Shown here piece after piece: positions 1 to 8,803 of a stretch of 64,000 nt of DNA. The position numbers and the translations under genes were made by a program. How positions within the stretch are numbered: position 1 is the first letter of the stretch; every line of letters begins with the position of its first letter. Origin of the DNA: a gamma proteobacterium HIMB30 (lineage in GTDB: Bacteria > Pseudomonadota > Gammaproteobacteria > Pseudomonadales > Litorivicinaceae). A model generated the notes under the pieces. That model was not told the DNA's origin and did no database searches. It was given only the letters and a program-made list of their open reading frames with translations. Where the stretch lies: positions 186,001 to 250,000 of the forward strand of contig AGIG01000034.1 of assembly GCA_000227525.2 (NCBI GenBank), written 5' to 3'.

Positions 1-703
1 TGCCCGCTGGAATCGTCAATCGTGTGCGCTTCGATGCTTTAATTTGGTCATCAGTCAATGACAATACAGTGACGCCAGCGGATGCAGCAGCCTCTATCAC
101 GTTTGGAGCTGGGTACGAGCCGGCCGTTACAAATCCGTCGATTTGACCATTCTTGAGTGCAGGCACAGCATTCGACAGCTCAACTTCAGCGAGATCCACT
201 TTCCCTTCGAGACCAAATAATTTTAAGTATTTCGCACCCTCTTTCGCACCAAACGAGCCCTTACCCAATAAAATCGTTTTTCCTTCCATACCCGCGAAGT
301 CTTTAACCCCACTCTTATCAGACATCACAAAATGCATGGTTAACGAAGGGATTGGGAATAAGGCCCGTATTTCATCAAAGCGGGGGTGACTTTTATCTTT
401 GAACATCGCTTTGCCCCCGCGCGCGAGCTTGACCAAAACTGGCGGGGTTGTGAAAACGTAGTTATTCGTACGCCCCTTCACTTCCATGACGTTTTGGACT
501 GATCCTTGGCTTTCTTCCAAAGTCATAGTGATGGTTGAGTTAGTCCCGTTTTTGACCGCTTCCGATAATTCAACACCCATTTGATAGTATGACGATGTTG
601 ATTTGGCCGACTTATAGGTGATGCGAGTTTCCGCGTGTCCGATGGTCGCGGACATTAATAAACTGATTGCCGATGATATTCCGATCAATGATTTAAGCTT
701 CAT
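1..703 (-). CDS. TAXI-family TRAP transporter substrate-binding protein (3' part outside window)
   Basis: Periplasmic binding protein of the TAXI type of TRAP transporter, which captures small organic acids for a DctM/DctQ-like membrane pair. The reading frame runs leftward from ATG at 703 and leaves the window, so only about 234 N-terminal residues are seen. It opens with a typical signal peptide (MKLKSLIGIS, then a hydrophobic stretch, likely cleaved after GHA) followed by the TAXI-type start of the mature protein (ETRITYKSAKSTSSYYQMG). A strong AAGGAG sits just upstream of the ATG. Later segments (GKGSFGAKEGAKYLKLFG, then NGQIDGFVTAGSYP) match the family. The membrane genes would lie to the left. 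Substrate cannot be told from sequence. Confidence 0.85.
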   Translation of the reverse strand, partial: MKLKSLIGISSAISLLMSATIGHAETRITYKSAKSTSSYYQMGVELSEAVKNGTNSTITMTLEESQGSVQNVMEVKGRTNNYVFTTPPVLVKLARGGKAMFKDKSHPRFDEIRALFPIPSLTMHFVMSDKSGVKDFAGMEGKTILLGKGSFGAKEGAKYLKLFGLEGKVDLAEVELSNAVPALKNGQIDGFVTAGSYPAPNVIEAAASAGVTVLSLTDDQIKASKRTRLTIPAG

Positions 704-934
704 GCCGTTTCTCCTTTTTTGTTATGCGCTTGATTACCTCAAAAGAGCCAAGTGTTTTCAACAAAATATTTGAGTCCTTTTCGGTAGAAAGGAGAGATAT
801 GCGATTGCATCGACGAGGCTAAAAACCTTTAGACCATGTACGGACAGCAATACTCAAAGCAATATTAGTTTGAGTTACGAACATGTAGCTAAAATACGAT
901 ATTCAATGCACTTGAACCCTGTTACTCTCGCGCT

Positions 935-1996
935 TTGAATGATCTTAAGACATCGCCATCGCAAACAAAAAGTTCCAATAATATGAAGCCGCATGACCAC
1001 ATTTCTCCCGAACCTGAAATGATCCAAAGCTTGCACGCCATTGGACTACTCGATAATCCCGAATACGCTCAATTTTCGGCTCTGACGGGTGGTGTGTCGT
1101 CGGACATTTGGAAAGTTGACACCGACCGCCAGACGTATTGCGTAAAACGAGCCCTCGCCAAACTCAAGGTTCAAGCGGACTGGTTTGCACCCGTCGAAAG
1201 AAATAAATACGAAGTGTGTTGGTACCGATTTGCCAATCAATATGTACCAGGATCCGCTCCGAAAATATTGGCTCATGATGAGCGTATGATGCTTTTTGCC
1301 ATGGAATTTTTAGAGCCGAGCACATATAAGCTCTGGAAAACTGAGTTACTCGAAGGCCGCGTTGACCCAATTTATGCGGGTTGGATGGGTGGTACTCTCG
1401 GAAAGATTCACGCAAAAGCCGCAAATGATCCGTCGGTTAAGGATCTATTCCCGCCCAATGAAATTTTTCATGCCATTCGGCTTGAGCCATACCTCGAGGC
1501 AACTGCGCTCGAGCACCCTGACCTAAAAGACACACTATTTTCCCTGAGTAAACGGACCCGTGAAACAAGCCTCACCCTCATCCATGGAGACGTCAGTCCA
1601 AAGAACATCCTACTTGGACCCAAGGGTGTGGTTATCTTAGATGCAGAGTGTGCCTGCCTTGGGGACCCTGCGTTTGATCTCGCCTTCTGCCTCAATCATT
1701 TTCTCCTCAAGTGCATTTGGGACCCAACTAATCGTGGCGCACTGCTATCGTGTTTCGAGGCAATGGTGGTGAGTTATTTAGATCAAATCACTTGGGAAGA
1801 CCCCAACCACCTTGAGTTCCGGACGGCCACATTACTTCCGGGACTATTCTTAGCGCGGGTTGATGGAAAGTCGCCAGTGGAATACATCACGAAAGAGGTC
1901 GATAAAAATAAAATTAGACGATGCGCTCGATCACTTCTCTCTAACCCTGCGAGCAAGCTCATAGATGTCGCGCAGGCATGGAAAAAGGAACTCTAA
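935..1996 (+). CDS. Aminoglycoside-phosphotransferase-fold small-molecule kinase
   Basis: Protein of the APH/choline-kinase/methylthioribose-kinase fold, expected to phosphorylate a hydroxyl group on a small metabolite with ATP. The catalytic loop HGDVSPKN is at residues 217-224 and the Mg-binding LDAE at 235-238, followed by CLGDPAFDLAF, all typical of the fold. The N-lobe lysine is probably in VKRAL (70-74). A TTG at 935 gives 353 aa; ATG at 983 (MKPHDHISPEPE) is an equally good or better start because the first 16 residues are low-complexity. The stop codon abuts the ATG of the enolase-like gene with no gap, so the two are almost certainly co-translated and act in one pathway. Substrate unknown; antibiotic resistance is unlikely from this context. 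Confidence 0.85.
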   Translation: MNDLKTSPSQTKSSNNMKPHDHISPEPEMIQSLHAIGLLDNPEYAQFSALTGGVSSDIWKVDTDRQTYCVKRALAKLKVQADWFAPVERNKYEVCWYRFANQYVPGSAPKILAHDERMMLFAMEFLEPSTYKLWKTELLEGRVDPIYAGWMGGTLGKIHAKAANDPSVKDLFPPNEIFHAIRLEPYLEATALEHPDLKDTLFSLSKRTRETSLTLIHGDVSPKNILLGPKGVVILDAECACLGDPAFDLAFCLNHFLLKCIWDPTNRGALLSCFEAMVVSYLDQITWEDPNHLEFRTATLLPGLFLARVDGKSPVEYITKEVDKNKIRRCARSLLSNPASKLIDVAQAWKKEL

Positions 1997-3295
1997 ATGG
2001 GATCAGCAATCACCAAAGTCATTGCGCGTCGGGTATGGGATTCCCGCGGCCGACCAACCGTAGAATCCGAAATACATCTAGAAGGTGGTGCAATTGGCCG
2101 AGCAATAGCACCCGCCGGAGCCTCAACTGGCAGTGGGGAAGCAGTCGATAAGCGTGATGGCGGAAAGATTCTTGGAGGCTTCGATGTGATGCAAAGCGTC
2201 AATGCGGTCAATAAAGAAATCGCTAAATCGCTTATCGGTATGGATGCCCATGACCAAGAATCTGCAGACAGAGCGATGATTGAACTCGATGGTACGCCCA
2301 ATAAAGGACGTCTAGGAGGTAACGCCATTATTTCAACATCAATGGCTCTAGCGCACGCGGCGGCAGCAGACGTTAACCAACCGCTCTGGGCTTACCTTGG
2401 CAACGAATCCACGATCTCCAGTCTGCCGCTTCCCGAAATTCAGATTTTTGGTGGTGGAGCGCACGCGGGGCGGCGTGTCGACGTGCAAGATTTTATGGTG
2501 ATAGCTGTTGGTGCTGAAACTTATGAACAGGCTCTCGAGTGGACTGCTGAGGTTTACCTGTCTGCCGGGGAAATTATGAAAAAAGCGGGCTTATATCAGG
2601 GTGTCGCCGATGAAGGAGGTTACTGGCCGGCATTTAGTTCAAATCATCAAGCTCTTGATTTCCTAGTTCGTGCAATCGAAGGCGCTGGATTTGTTCCAGG
2701 TAACGACGTCGCCATTTCCTTAGATATCGCAGCTACAGATTTTGGAAGAAATGGACGTTACCAACTTTCGACTGATAACAAACTCATCGATTCGGACGGA
2801 CTATCAGAGATGTTACTCAAATGGATCGAGCGCTACCCGATTGTCGCGATCGAAGATCCCTTGGGTGAGGACGATCCAGAAGCGATGGCTGCGTTCACCC
2901 GAGCCGCGGGTAATAATATCGAGGTGATTGCCGATGATTTTATCTGTACGACAGGGGCACGCATCGAGGAAGCACAAAGGATCGGTGCATGCAACACAGC
3001 ACTCATCAAACCAAACCAAGCAGGAACCCTCACTGAAACAAAAATTGCACTCGACGCAGCCCGAGCCGCAGGATGGGAATCGATTGTTTCAGCACGCTCT
3101 GGCGAAACAGAAGACGTGACAATTGTCCATTTAGCGGTCGGTTGGGGTGTCAAACAATTGAAGGTTGGCTCGTTTGCGCGTTCCGAACGGATGGCAAAAT
3201 GGAACGAAGGTCTGCGTATTGCCGAAAATTTAGGCCGACAAGGCGGTACCATTCCGCATAGAAATCAATTTCCCTGGGGATCATCATCGCCTTAA
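1997..3295 (+). CDS. Divergent enolase (phosphopyruvate-hydratase-family) paralogue
   Basis: A 432-residue member of the enolase family. The family dehydrates 2-phosphoglycerate to phosphoenolpyruvate. Conserved features: GASTGS loop (41-46), H156, E206 in ADEGGYW, metal ligands D243, E286 and D313, catalytic K338 (LIKPNQ), R367/S368 and K389 (QLKVGS). Two normally invariant active-site residues are changed: the Glu of the QEFM motif is D165, and the His of SHRSGE is A366 (SARSGE). Several loops also differ (GRPTVESEIHLEGGAIGRAIAP; C-terminal NLGRQGGTIPHRNQFPWG). Directly fused in operon to a small-molecule kinase. I infer a paralogue acting on another phosphorylated hydroxy acid rather than the glycolytic enzyme, which would be expected elsewhere beside pyrG; this is not proven. 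Confidence 0.85.
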   Translation: MGSAITKVIARRVWDSRGRPTVESEIHLEGGAIGRAIAPAGASTGSGEAVDKRDGGKILGGFDVMQSVNAVNKEIAKSLIGMDAHDQESADRAMIELDGTPNKGRLGGNAIISTSMALAHAAAADVNQPLWAYLGNESTISSLPLPEIQIFGGGAHAGRRVDVQDFMVIAVGAETYEQALEWTAEVYLSAGEIMKKAGLYQGVADEGGYWPAFSSNHQALDFLVRAIEGAGFVPGNDVAISLDIAATDFGRNGRYQLSTDNKLIDSDGLSEMLLKWIERYPIVAIEDPLGEDDPEAMAAFTRAAGNNIEVIADDFICTTGARIEEAQRIGACNTALIKPNQAGTLTETKIALDAARAAGWESIVSARSGETEDVTIVHLAVGWGVKQLKVGSFARSERMAKWNEGLRIAENLGRQGGTIPHRNQFPWGSSSP

Positions 3296-3323
3296 ATGGC
3301 TTGTGCGGCCTAGTCCGACCGCC

Positions 3324-4067
3324 TCAACAAAAAGTTTGCTTAATCCAATGTGCATTCGATCGTAGCCAAGCCTTCGATTCCTCGTAGGTTGGTTGTAACG
3401 AACCAACTAAACGCCAAAAGTGGGGCGAGTGGTCAAAATGCGCAAGATGACACAACTCATGAATCACCAAATAATCAATCACCGAGTCTGGCGCCATGAT
3501 GATCCGCCAGTCATAGGCGATCTCATGACGCGAGTTACATCGACCCCACATTGCACGATACTGCCTGAGTTGAATCTTTGACGGCTCTACACCTAAACAA
3601 TCTGCAAAATATTGCGTTCGGTTAGTCAACAATGTTTCCGCCTCTCTGATAAACCAGGCTTTCAACACCTTCCTAAGATCATGCGCACCCATCTTTTTGG
3701 ATTGGACACGCAGGCGATCTGCCTCTAAAACAACCAAATTAGAACCCAGGCTCAGCTCAAGAGAGACCGTCCGCCCGCGATACTGCCAACAGGATCCATG
3801 CTCAAACCGGGGAATTGGAGTCACTGCCCGCTTCTCATTCAGCAATAACTTGGACTGGATCCAATCGACTTTCGTTCTGACAAAGTCAGCAATTTGAGTA
3901 TCCGTCAGCTCCAAAGGGCACGAAATGCGAATATGAGAATCTCTGGTTACCCTCAACTCAATTGATCGACGGCGAGACGACCGTCGGACAGAGACCGGAT
4001 AATCAAGATCGAGTGTGGATTCGATCACTTGATGCTGAGCGATGCTCGATTTAGAACGCCACATCAC
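3324..4067 (-). CDS. YgjP/SprT-like zinc metallopeptidase-family protein
   Basis: M48-like, DUF45 (YgjP) family protein of 247 aa. The zinc motif is HELCH at 203-207 with a third histidine in the FDHSPHFW segment (about 213), preceded by the family hallmark YRAMWGRCNS (170-179). YgjP-type proteins are widespread; a role in protein or nucleotide hydrolysis has been suggested for different members, so the substrate is open. The frame starts at GTG 4067, which overlaps the upstream stop by one base (TAGTG); an ATG follows immediately at 4064 and is just as likely. It is probably translated from the same message as the YaiI-like gene upstream. Confidence 0.85.
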   Translation of the reverse strand: MMWRSKSSIAQHQVIESTLDLDYPVSVRRSSRRRSIELRVTRDSHIRISCPLELTDTQIADFVRTKVDWIQSKLLLNEKRAVTPIPRFEHGSCWQYRGRTVSLELSLGSNLVVLEADRLRVQSKKMGAHDLRKVLKAWFIREAETLLTNRTQYFADCLGVEPSKIQLRQYRAMWGRCNSRHEIAYDWRIIMAPDSVIDYLVIHELCHLAHFDHSPHFWRLVGSLQPTYEESKAWLRSNAHWIKQTFC

Positions 4068-4552
4068 TAGCGCTTCAGACGCGCGAGGAACTGATCAAAA
4101 ACTCGCGCAAATTGCTGGGTATCTTTTGCAGAGAACGGTGCCGGACCGCCTTGAATCAACCCAGCTTCACGCATCGCTTCCCGTTCATTTCTACGTCTTA
4201 AATACGATTTGACCGACTCTTTGTCGTACCAAGTCCCTCGCGGATTGACGGCCAACCCGCCACGATCGACCACTTCAGCTGCCAATGGCACGTCCTGCGT
4301 GACCACAAGATCGCCCGCCTCCATCCGTTCCAGAATTACATGATCTGCCACATCGAATCCCTGCGCGACTTGTACCACCGTGACGTTCGGATGGGGTGGG
4401 TTTTGTAGAAAACCGTTTGCAACTAAAAATACGGGAAGATTGAGACGATCTGACGCGCGGAATACCAATGCCTTAATCGGTTTTGGACAAGCGTCTGCAT
4501 CAACCCATATCGTGAGTGGACTGGTTTTGTTTTCCAATGGAGACCTCGACAT
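4067..4552 (-). CDS. yaiI: YaiI/YqxD family protein (UPF0178, PIN-like)
   Basis: A 161-residue UPF0178 protein. Family hallmarks seen: IWVDADACPKPIK near the N-terminus, FLVANGFLQ, then GDLVVTQDVPLAAEVV and GLAVNPRGTWYD, which together form a compact PIN-like fold with conserved acidic residues. Length is normal for the family. The molecular function is not established; a nuclease-like role is only suggested by fold. It lies one base ahead of the YgjP-like gene on the same strand and ends a small two-gene unit that faces the enolase gene. Confidence 0.9.
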   Translation of the reverse strand: MSRSPLENKTSPLTIWVDADACPKPIKALVFRASDRLNLPVFLVANGFLQNPPHPNVTVVQVAQGFDVADHVILERMEAGDLVVTQDVPLAAEVVDRGGLAVNPRGTWYDKESVKSYLRRRNEREAMREAGLIQGGPAPFSAKDTQQFARVFDQFLARLKR

Positions 4553-4591
4553 GCAACCACACTCAGATGGTCTCTAAATTTCGATCACTTG

Positions 4592-5653
4592 TCACCGACG
4601 ACCAAGCGATGCCTCTGCTATTTCGATACTTTCGATTAATCGAGAGACGCTAACATCATCGACATCAAGGTGCGTTATCATCCGAATCCGTTGATTCCCA
4701 ACTGCCATCACTTTCACGTTGTGTGAGGCAAGAAGCACTTTTAACTCAATTGCGTCAAGCCCACACTCAGGTGATACCTCGGCCAATACAATATTTGTTT
4801 CCACAGGCAACACTCGCGAAAAGAGTCGGCACCCCTGGAGTGCAGCCTCGATGCGCTTCGCGCGCGAATGATCTTCAGCCAAACGCTCAACATGGTGATC
4901 CAGCGCGTATAAGCACATCGCTGTTAACACGCCAGTCTGCCGCATCGCACCACCAAACATGCGTTTGAAGTGCCACGCCTCACGAATGAAGTCTCGTGAC
5001 CCTGCAAGAACAGCCCCGACCGGGCAACCGAGCCCTTTGGTAAACGCAACCCAAGCGCTGTCATGCCCGGCTGCGTAGTCAGAGACTGCTACCCCTGTAG
5101 CGACCGATGCATTTAACACCCGTGCCCCATCCATGTGAACCGATAACCCGAGCTCTTGCGCTGTGTGAGCAACTGACTGAATTTGATCAAGCGGCCAAAC
5201 AGCCCCTCCACCCAAATTCGATGTCTGTTCTGTGACAACCAAACGTGACCGTGGCGCAAACGATGATGGCGGACGGCACAGATTGGTCACCGCATCAGCT
5301 GAAAACAGTCCTCGCTCGGTATCGATGACCGAAACCATCGTGCCCGAGAGCTTTGCCAATCCACCACACTCGGCAAAAATAATGTGGCTTTCCCTCGCAC
5401 AAATGATTTCATCCCCGGGCTTGGTATGAACCGCGATCGCGATCTGATTACACATGCTCCCCGATGGAAGAAATACAGCATCTTCCATACCAAATATGTC
5501 TGCGACACGCTCGCGGAGCTGGTTGGTTGTCGGGCATTGATGGTGTCGCTCGTCGCCTGTCTGCACAGACAGCACAGACTCCAACATTGCCTTCGATGGA
5601 AGGGTTTGGGTGTCCGAATAAAAATCTGCAGGACTCGAATTACTCGTTTGCAA
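4592..5653 (-). CDS. Threonine-aldolase-like PLP enzyme, last gene of the BHAC operon
   Basis: Fold type I, beta-eliminating-lyase/low-specificity L-threonine aldolase family, 353 aa. PLP lysine is K206 in FTKGLGCPVGAVLAG, with DGAR at 175-178 and PSGSMCNQ at 63-70. Known members split L-threonine or beta-hydroxy-amino acids to glycine plus an aldehyde. It starts with TTG one base after the bhcD stop, so it belongs to the bhc operon although it is not one of the four core cycle enzymes. The family segment VYGEDPT, which lines the active site, is replaced by RHHQCPT (residues 36-42), hinting at another substrate. It may supply glycine, the amino acceptor product and co-substrate of the cycle, or handle a stereoisomer of hydroxyaspartate; both are inference. 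Confidence 0.8.
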   Translation of the reverse strand: MQTSNSSPADFYSDTQTLPSKAMLESVLSVQTGDERHHQCPTTNQLRERVADIFGMEDAVFLPSGSMCNQIAIAVHTKPGDEIICARESHIIFAECGGLAKLSGTMVSVIDTERGLFSADAVTNLCRPPSSFAPRSRLVVTEQTSNLGGGAVWPLDQIQSVAHTAQELGLSVHMDGARVLNASVATGVAVSDYAAGHDSAWVAFTKGLGCPVGAVLAGSRDFIREAWHFKRMFGGAMRQTGVLTAMCLYALDHHVERLAEDHSRAKRIEAALQGCRLFSRVLPVETNIVLAEVSPECGLDAIELKVLLASHNVKVMAVGNQRIRMITHLDVDDVSVSRLIESIEIAEASLGRR

Positions 5654-5654
5654 C

Positions 5655-6584
5655 CTAACTGTCCCCGATGGCTTCGGCCACCGCTTGGGCGCACGCTAAA
5701 TCTTGCAGCCCAACTCCTGTCCCGTCGAATACAGTCACTTGCTCCTCGTCTGTGCGCCCTGAAGCAGTCCCTCGGATCAACGCCCCAATCGTTGTAATCA
5801 CAACATCCGAACTCAGATGCTGAAATTCGCCGATTGTCCGTGACTGCACAATTTCGTCTGTAAATCGTAGAGCTCGGGATGTCAGCGCCGGATCAAGTTC
5901 TTGTTTTCCTTTGGTGTCAGTACCCATGGCAGCGATGTGTGTGCCGAGACTCACCCAATCCCCAGGAAACAGTGCTTCAAAGCAAGACGTGATGGTAATG
6001 ATCACCTGTGACGAACGAACAACCTCTTCAAGCTCTGCCTCACGACAGGCGGCACCATATTTCTCTGCGATTTGATGATGCTTGGACAGGTCACGACCGG
6101 ACCGATTCCAGATCAATATTTCACGGAATGATCGAACCCGAAGCGCAGCCTCGAGTTGAAACGCTGACTGATGCCCAGTACCAACCAAACCAAAGGTTGT
6201 TGGAGCAGCAATCGCCAGACGATCAATCGAAACCGCTGCTGCGGCTGCCGTCCTCAACGCCGTAATGGTATTTCCTGCCAAAATCGCTTTACATTGACCG
6301 GTGTCTGGATCAAACAAAAAGATCGACGATTGATGGTTTGCAATGCCCTTAGCGCCGTTATTTGGCCAGTAACCACCCGCCTTAAGGCCTAACGCTCCGG
6401 ACGCTGGATCAAAGCCTGACTTAAACCCATACAGAGCGTCCTGATACCCTAAGGATTCGCGGACAACCGGAAAGTTCCAGGCCTCAGATTCCATGCTGGC
6501 AAACACATCCTGCACTGCAGAAAATGCGTTCTCTGGGTTCAGAACAGCCGCAATCTGCTGCTCTGAAATCGATCGTATCGTCAC
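5655..6584 (-). CDS. bhcD: Iminosuccinate reductase (BhcD), ornithine-cyclodeaminase fold
   Basis: A 309-residue ornithine cyclodeaminase/mu-crystallin family protein. In the beta-hydroxyaspartate cycle (BHAC) BhcD reduces iminosuccinate to L-aspartate with NAD(P)H. The family core is present: GLKAGGYWPNN, then FLFDPDTGQCKAILAGNTITALRTAA split over the substrate domain, and a Rossmann nucleotide site FGLVGTGHQSAFQL. The identification rests mainly on order: it directly follows genes resembling BhcA, BhcB and BhcC on the same strand with a divergent IclR regulator, the arrangement characterised in Paracoccus denitrificans. Taken alone it could be called ornithine cyclodeaminase or alanine dehydrogenase. 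Confidence 0.88.
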   Translation of the reverse strand: MTIRSISEQQIAAVLNPENAFSAVQDVFASMESEAWNFPVVRESLGYQDALYGFKSGFDPASGALGLKAGGYWPNNGAKGIANHQSSIFLFDPDTGQCKAILAGNTITALRTAAAAAVSIDRLAIAAPTTFGLVGTGHQSAFQLEAALRVRSFREILIWNRSGRDLSKHHQIAEKYGAACREAELEEVVRSSQVIITITSCFEALFPGDWVSLGTHIAAMGTDTKGKQELDPALTSRALRFTDEIVQSRTIGEFQHLSSDVVITTIGALIRGTASGRTDEEQVTVFDGTGVGLQDLACAQAVAEAIGDS

Positions 6585-6615
6585 TTCAATCCTACCTAGT
6601 CAATGAGCCTGCAAA

Positions 6616-7779
6616 TTAATACGCTTTTCCACGAGCGGATACAGGCCAAACGACCTCGACCACACCGTTTCGGACTCCGACATACCAATCATGCACATTG
6701 CAGGTTGGATCACAGTGACCTGGAACCAAGCGCAACTTATCGTTGACACTCAATACACCGGCTGTGTCCTCAATCACGCCATGCTCGTCTGAGCATTTGA
6801 CATACTTGACATCATCACGGCCGAAGATCACTGGCAATCCGCTATCGACTGACTGAGCCTTGAGGCCAGCATCGCAGATGGCTTTATCAGCTTTTGCATG
6901 ACTCATCACTGATGTCAGGATGAACAATGCATTCTCCCACTCTCCACGGTCGATTCGCTCGCCGTTTTCGTCAAGGATTCGACCATAATCAGCGTCCATG
7001 AACGCATATGAGCCGCATTGCAGCTCGTTATAGACGCCCGATGCTCCTTCAAAGTAGTAGGAGCCAGTTCCACCACCACCGACGATATCGCATTCAAGTC
7101 CTTGATCAGCAAGCGCAGCAACTGCATCTTTCACCATTCCGATGGATACATCGACTTTCGCTTTACGGTCGGCATACAAGTCAAGGTGTTGCATCGCGCC
7201 TTGATACGCTTGGATTCCTGCAAACTTCAATCCATCGGCAGCGTCAATAGCGACCGCAATATCAACAACGGCTTGGGTTGTGGTCACGCCACACCGGCCT
7301 GCTCCGCAATCGATCTCAACCAAACATTCAATTTTTGTCCCTGCTTCGGTCGCAGCGGCTGACAATTCAGCAACATTAGCCAGGTCATCAACGCACACAA
7401 TGGTACGAGCACCCAACATCGGGATACGCGCCAATCGTGCAAGCTTCGCTGGATCACGGACTTGATTTGATACCAAGACGTCCTTAATGCCACCACGGGC
7501 GAAGACTTCAGCTTCACTCACCTTCTGGCAACAAACGCCACACGCACCACCCAGTTTCTCTTGAAGTAAAGCAACATCGACAGACTTATGCATCTTCCCG
7601 TGGACTCGATGGCGCATCCCGTGTGTTTTTGCGAAATCACCCATCTTTTTAATGTTCCGCTCGAGCGCGTCTAGGTCCACTACCAAACAAGGCGTCTGTA
7701 CTTCACTCTCATTCATCCCAACGCGCGCTGGGATGTCGTAACCTACTTCCAAATTATTCCAATTCAATGCACTGTTCAT
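6616..7779 (-). CDS. bhcC: Beta-hydroxyaspartate aldolase (BhcC), D-threonine-aldolase family
   Basis: A 387-residue alanine-racemase-like barrel enzyme of the D-threonine aldolase/DSD1 family. In the BHAC it condenses glycine and glyoxylate to (2R,3S)-beta-hydroxyaspartate. PLP lysine is K62 in RVHGKMHKS. Other family elements are TPCLVVDLDALERNI, EIDCGAGRCGV, GGGGTGSYYFE and, near the C-terminus, PGHCDPTCN, whose His and Cys bind the divalent metal in this family. It sits between bhcB and bhcD with gaps of about 7 and 31 bases. Assignment to BhcC rather than a general D-threonine aldolase comes from operon context. Confidence 0.9.
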   Translation of the reverse strand: MNSALNWNNLEVGYDIPARVGMNESEVQTPCLVVDLDALERNIKKMGDFAKTHGMRHRVHGKMHKSVDVALLQEKLGGACGVCCQKVSEAEVFARGGIKDVLVSNQVRDPAKLARLARIPMLGARTIVCVDDLANVAELSAAATEAGTKIECLVEIDCGAGRCGVTTTQAVVDIAVAIDAADGLKFAGIQAYQGAMQHLDLYADRKAKVDVSIGMVKDAVAALADQGLECDIVGGGGTGSYYFEGASGVYNELQCGSYAFMDADYGRILDENGERIDRGEWENALFILTSVMSHAKADKAICDAGLKAQSVDSGLPVIFGRDDVKYVKCSDEHGVIEDTAGVLSVNDKLRLVPGHCDPTCNVHDWYVGVRNGVVEVVWPVSARGKAY

Positions 7780-7786
7780 AATTCTC

Positions 7787-8803
7787 TCACTTCATCCAAG
7801 GCAGCCGGTCTAAATCGACATTCCCGCCTGTTACTATGACTCCGATCCGTCGACCCCGAAATACATCCTGATTTTTTAAGATGACAGCCAAAGGCACTGC
7901 ACAACTTGGCTCCATCACAATTTTTAAGCGTTGCCACGTTAGCTTCATTGCTTCAATGATTTCTTCCTCCGTTGCGGTCATCACATCGGCTACATAATGC
8001 GAAACAAAGTGCCAGGTGTTTTCCTTCAAAGGCACTTTCAAACCGTCGGCAATCGTGACCGGTGCATCGTCGGCGATGATATGGCCCGATCGGAACGATC
8101 GCGCCGCATCGTCAGCCTGCAACGGCTCGGCTGCAAAGATCTCAATATCCGGGGCAAGGTGACTCACGGTCAAACAGGTACCCGAGATCATTCCTCCGCC
8201 ACCAATTGGCGCAACAATCGAATCCAAACCATCAACTGCCTCCAACATTTCTGCAGAACATGTCGCTTGGCCTGCGATGACTCGAGGATCGTTATACGGG
8301 TGCACAAACTCAGCGCCCGTATTTGCCTGTACTTCTGCGAAAACCGCTTCGCGACTGGACGTTGAGGGCTCACATTCCGTGATGATGCCGCCGTATCCCA
8401 GTACCGCATCTTTCTTCGCTTGCGGTGCGGTCTTTGGCATCACAACGTGACAAGGTATACCGCGGCGACCCGCTGCATAGGACAGACTCAGCGCGTGATT
8501 ACCGGATGAATGCGTTGCGACGCCATGGATCGCATCCTCATCCGTTAATCCAAACACCGCGTTGCATGCTCCTCGAACTTTAAACGCACCAGCCTTCTGG
8601 AAATTCTCACATTTGAAGAAGAGCTCTGCGCCAATCCGCTCATTCAAGTACGTTGAAGTCAAAATTGGCGTGTTGTGCACGTATGGCGCGATACGTGATC
8701 TCGCTTGCATCACATGGTCAATCGTCAGATCCGGTGCGCCAATCACCGTTTCCATGCCAACGCATTTGACCGCATCCAGTGTTTTTTCTATCGGTGCATT
8801 CAT
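7787..8803 (-). CDS. bhcB: Beta-hydroxyaspartate dehydratase (BhcB)
   Basis: Fold type II PLP enzyme of the serine/threonine dehydratase family. In the BHAC it dehydrates beta-hydroxyaspartate to iminosuccinate. Counting from ATG 8803 (MNAPIEKTLD), the PLP lysine is K75 in GAFKVRGACN, followed by SSGNHALSLSYA and the phosphate-binding GGGGMISGT loop. ATG 8803 overlaps the bhcA stop as TGATG, indicating translational coupling; the frame can be extended to 8821, which I reject for that reason. It would be named threo-3-hydroxyaspartate ammonia-lyase, serine racemase or threonine dehydratase by similarity alone; the neighbours fix the role. Confidence 0.9.
   Translation of the reverse strand: MNAPIEKTLDAVKCVGMETVIGAPDLTIDHVMQARSRIAPYVHNTPILTSTYLNERIGAELFFKCENFQKAGAFKVRGACNAVFGLTDEDAIHGVATHSSGNHALSLSYAAGRRGIPCHVVMPKTAPQAKKDAVLGYGGIITECEPSTSSREAVFAEVQANTGAEFVHPYNDPRVIAGQATCSAEMLEAVDGLDSIVAPIGGGGMISGTCLTVSHLAPDIEIFAAEPLQADDAARSFRSGHIIADDAPVTIADGLKVPLKENTWHFVSHYVADVMTATEEEIIEAMKLTWQRLKIVMEPSCAVPLAVILKNQDVFRGRRIGVIVTGGNVDLDRLPWMK

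Noticed and set aside
2833-3252. 139-aa frame antisense to the enolase-like gene
   Set aside because: Composition rich in Ser, Ala and Pro as expected for an antisense shadow; the enolase motifs on the plus strand are unambiguous.
7787-8803. Threonine dehydratase or serine racemase as a stand-alone assignment
   Set aside because: Position between aminotransferase and hydroxyaspartate-aldolase-like genes with coupled translation makes BhcB the better call.
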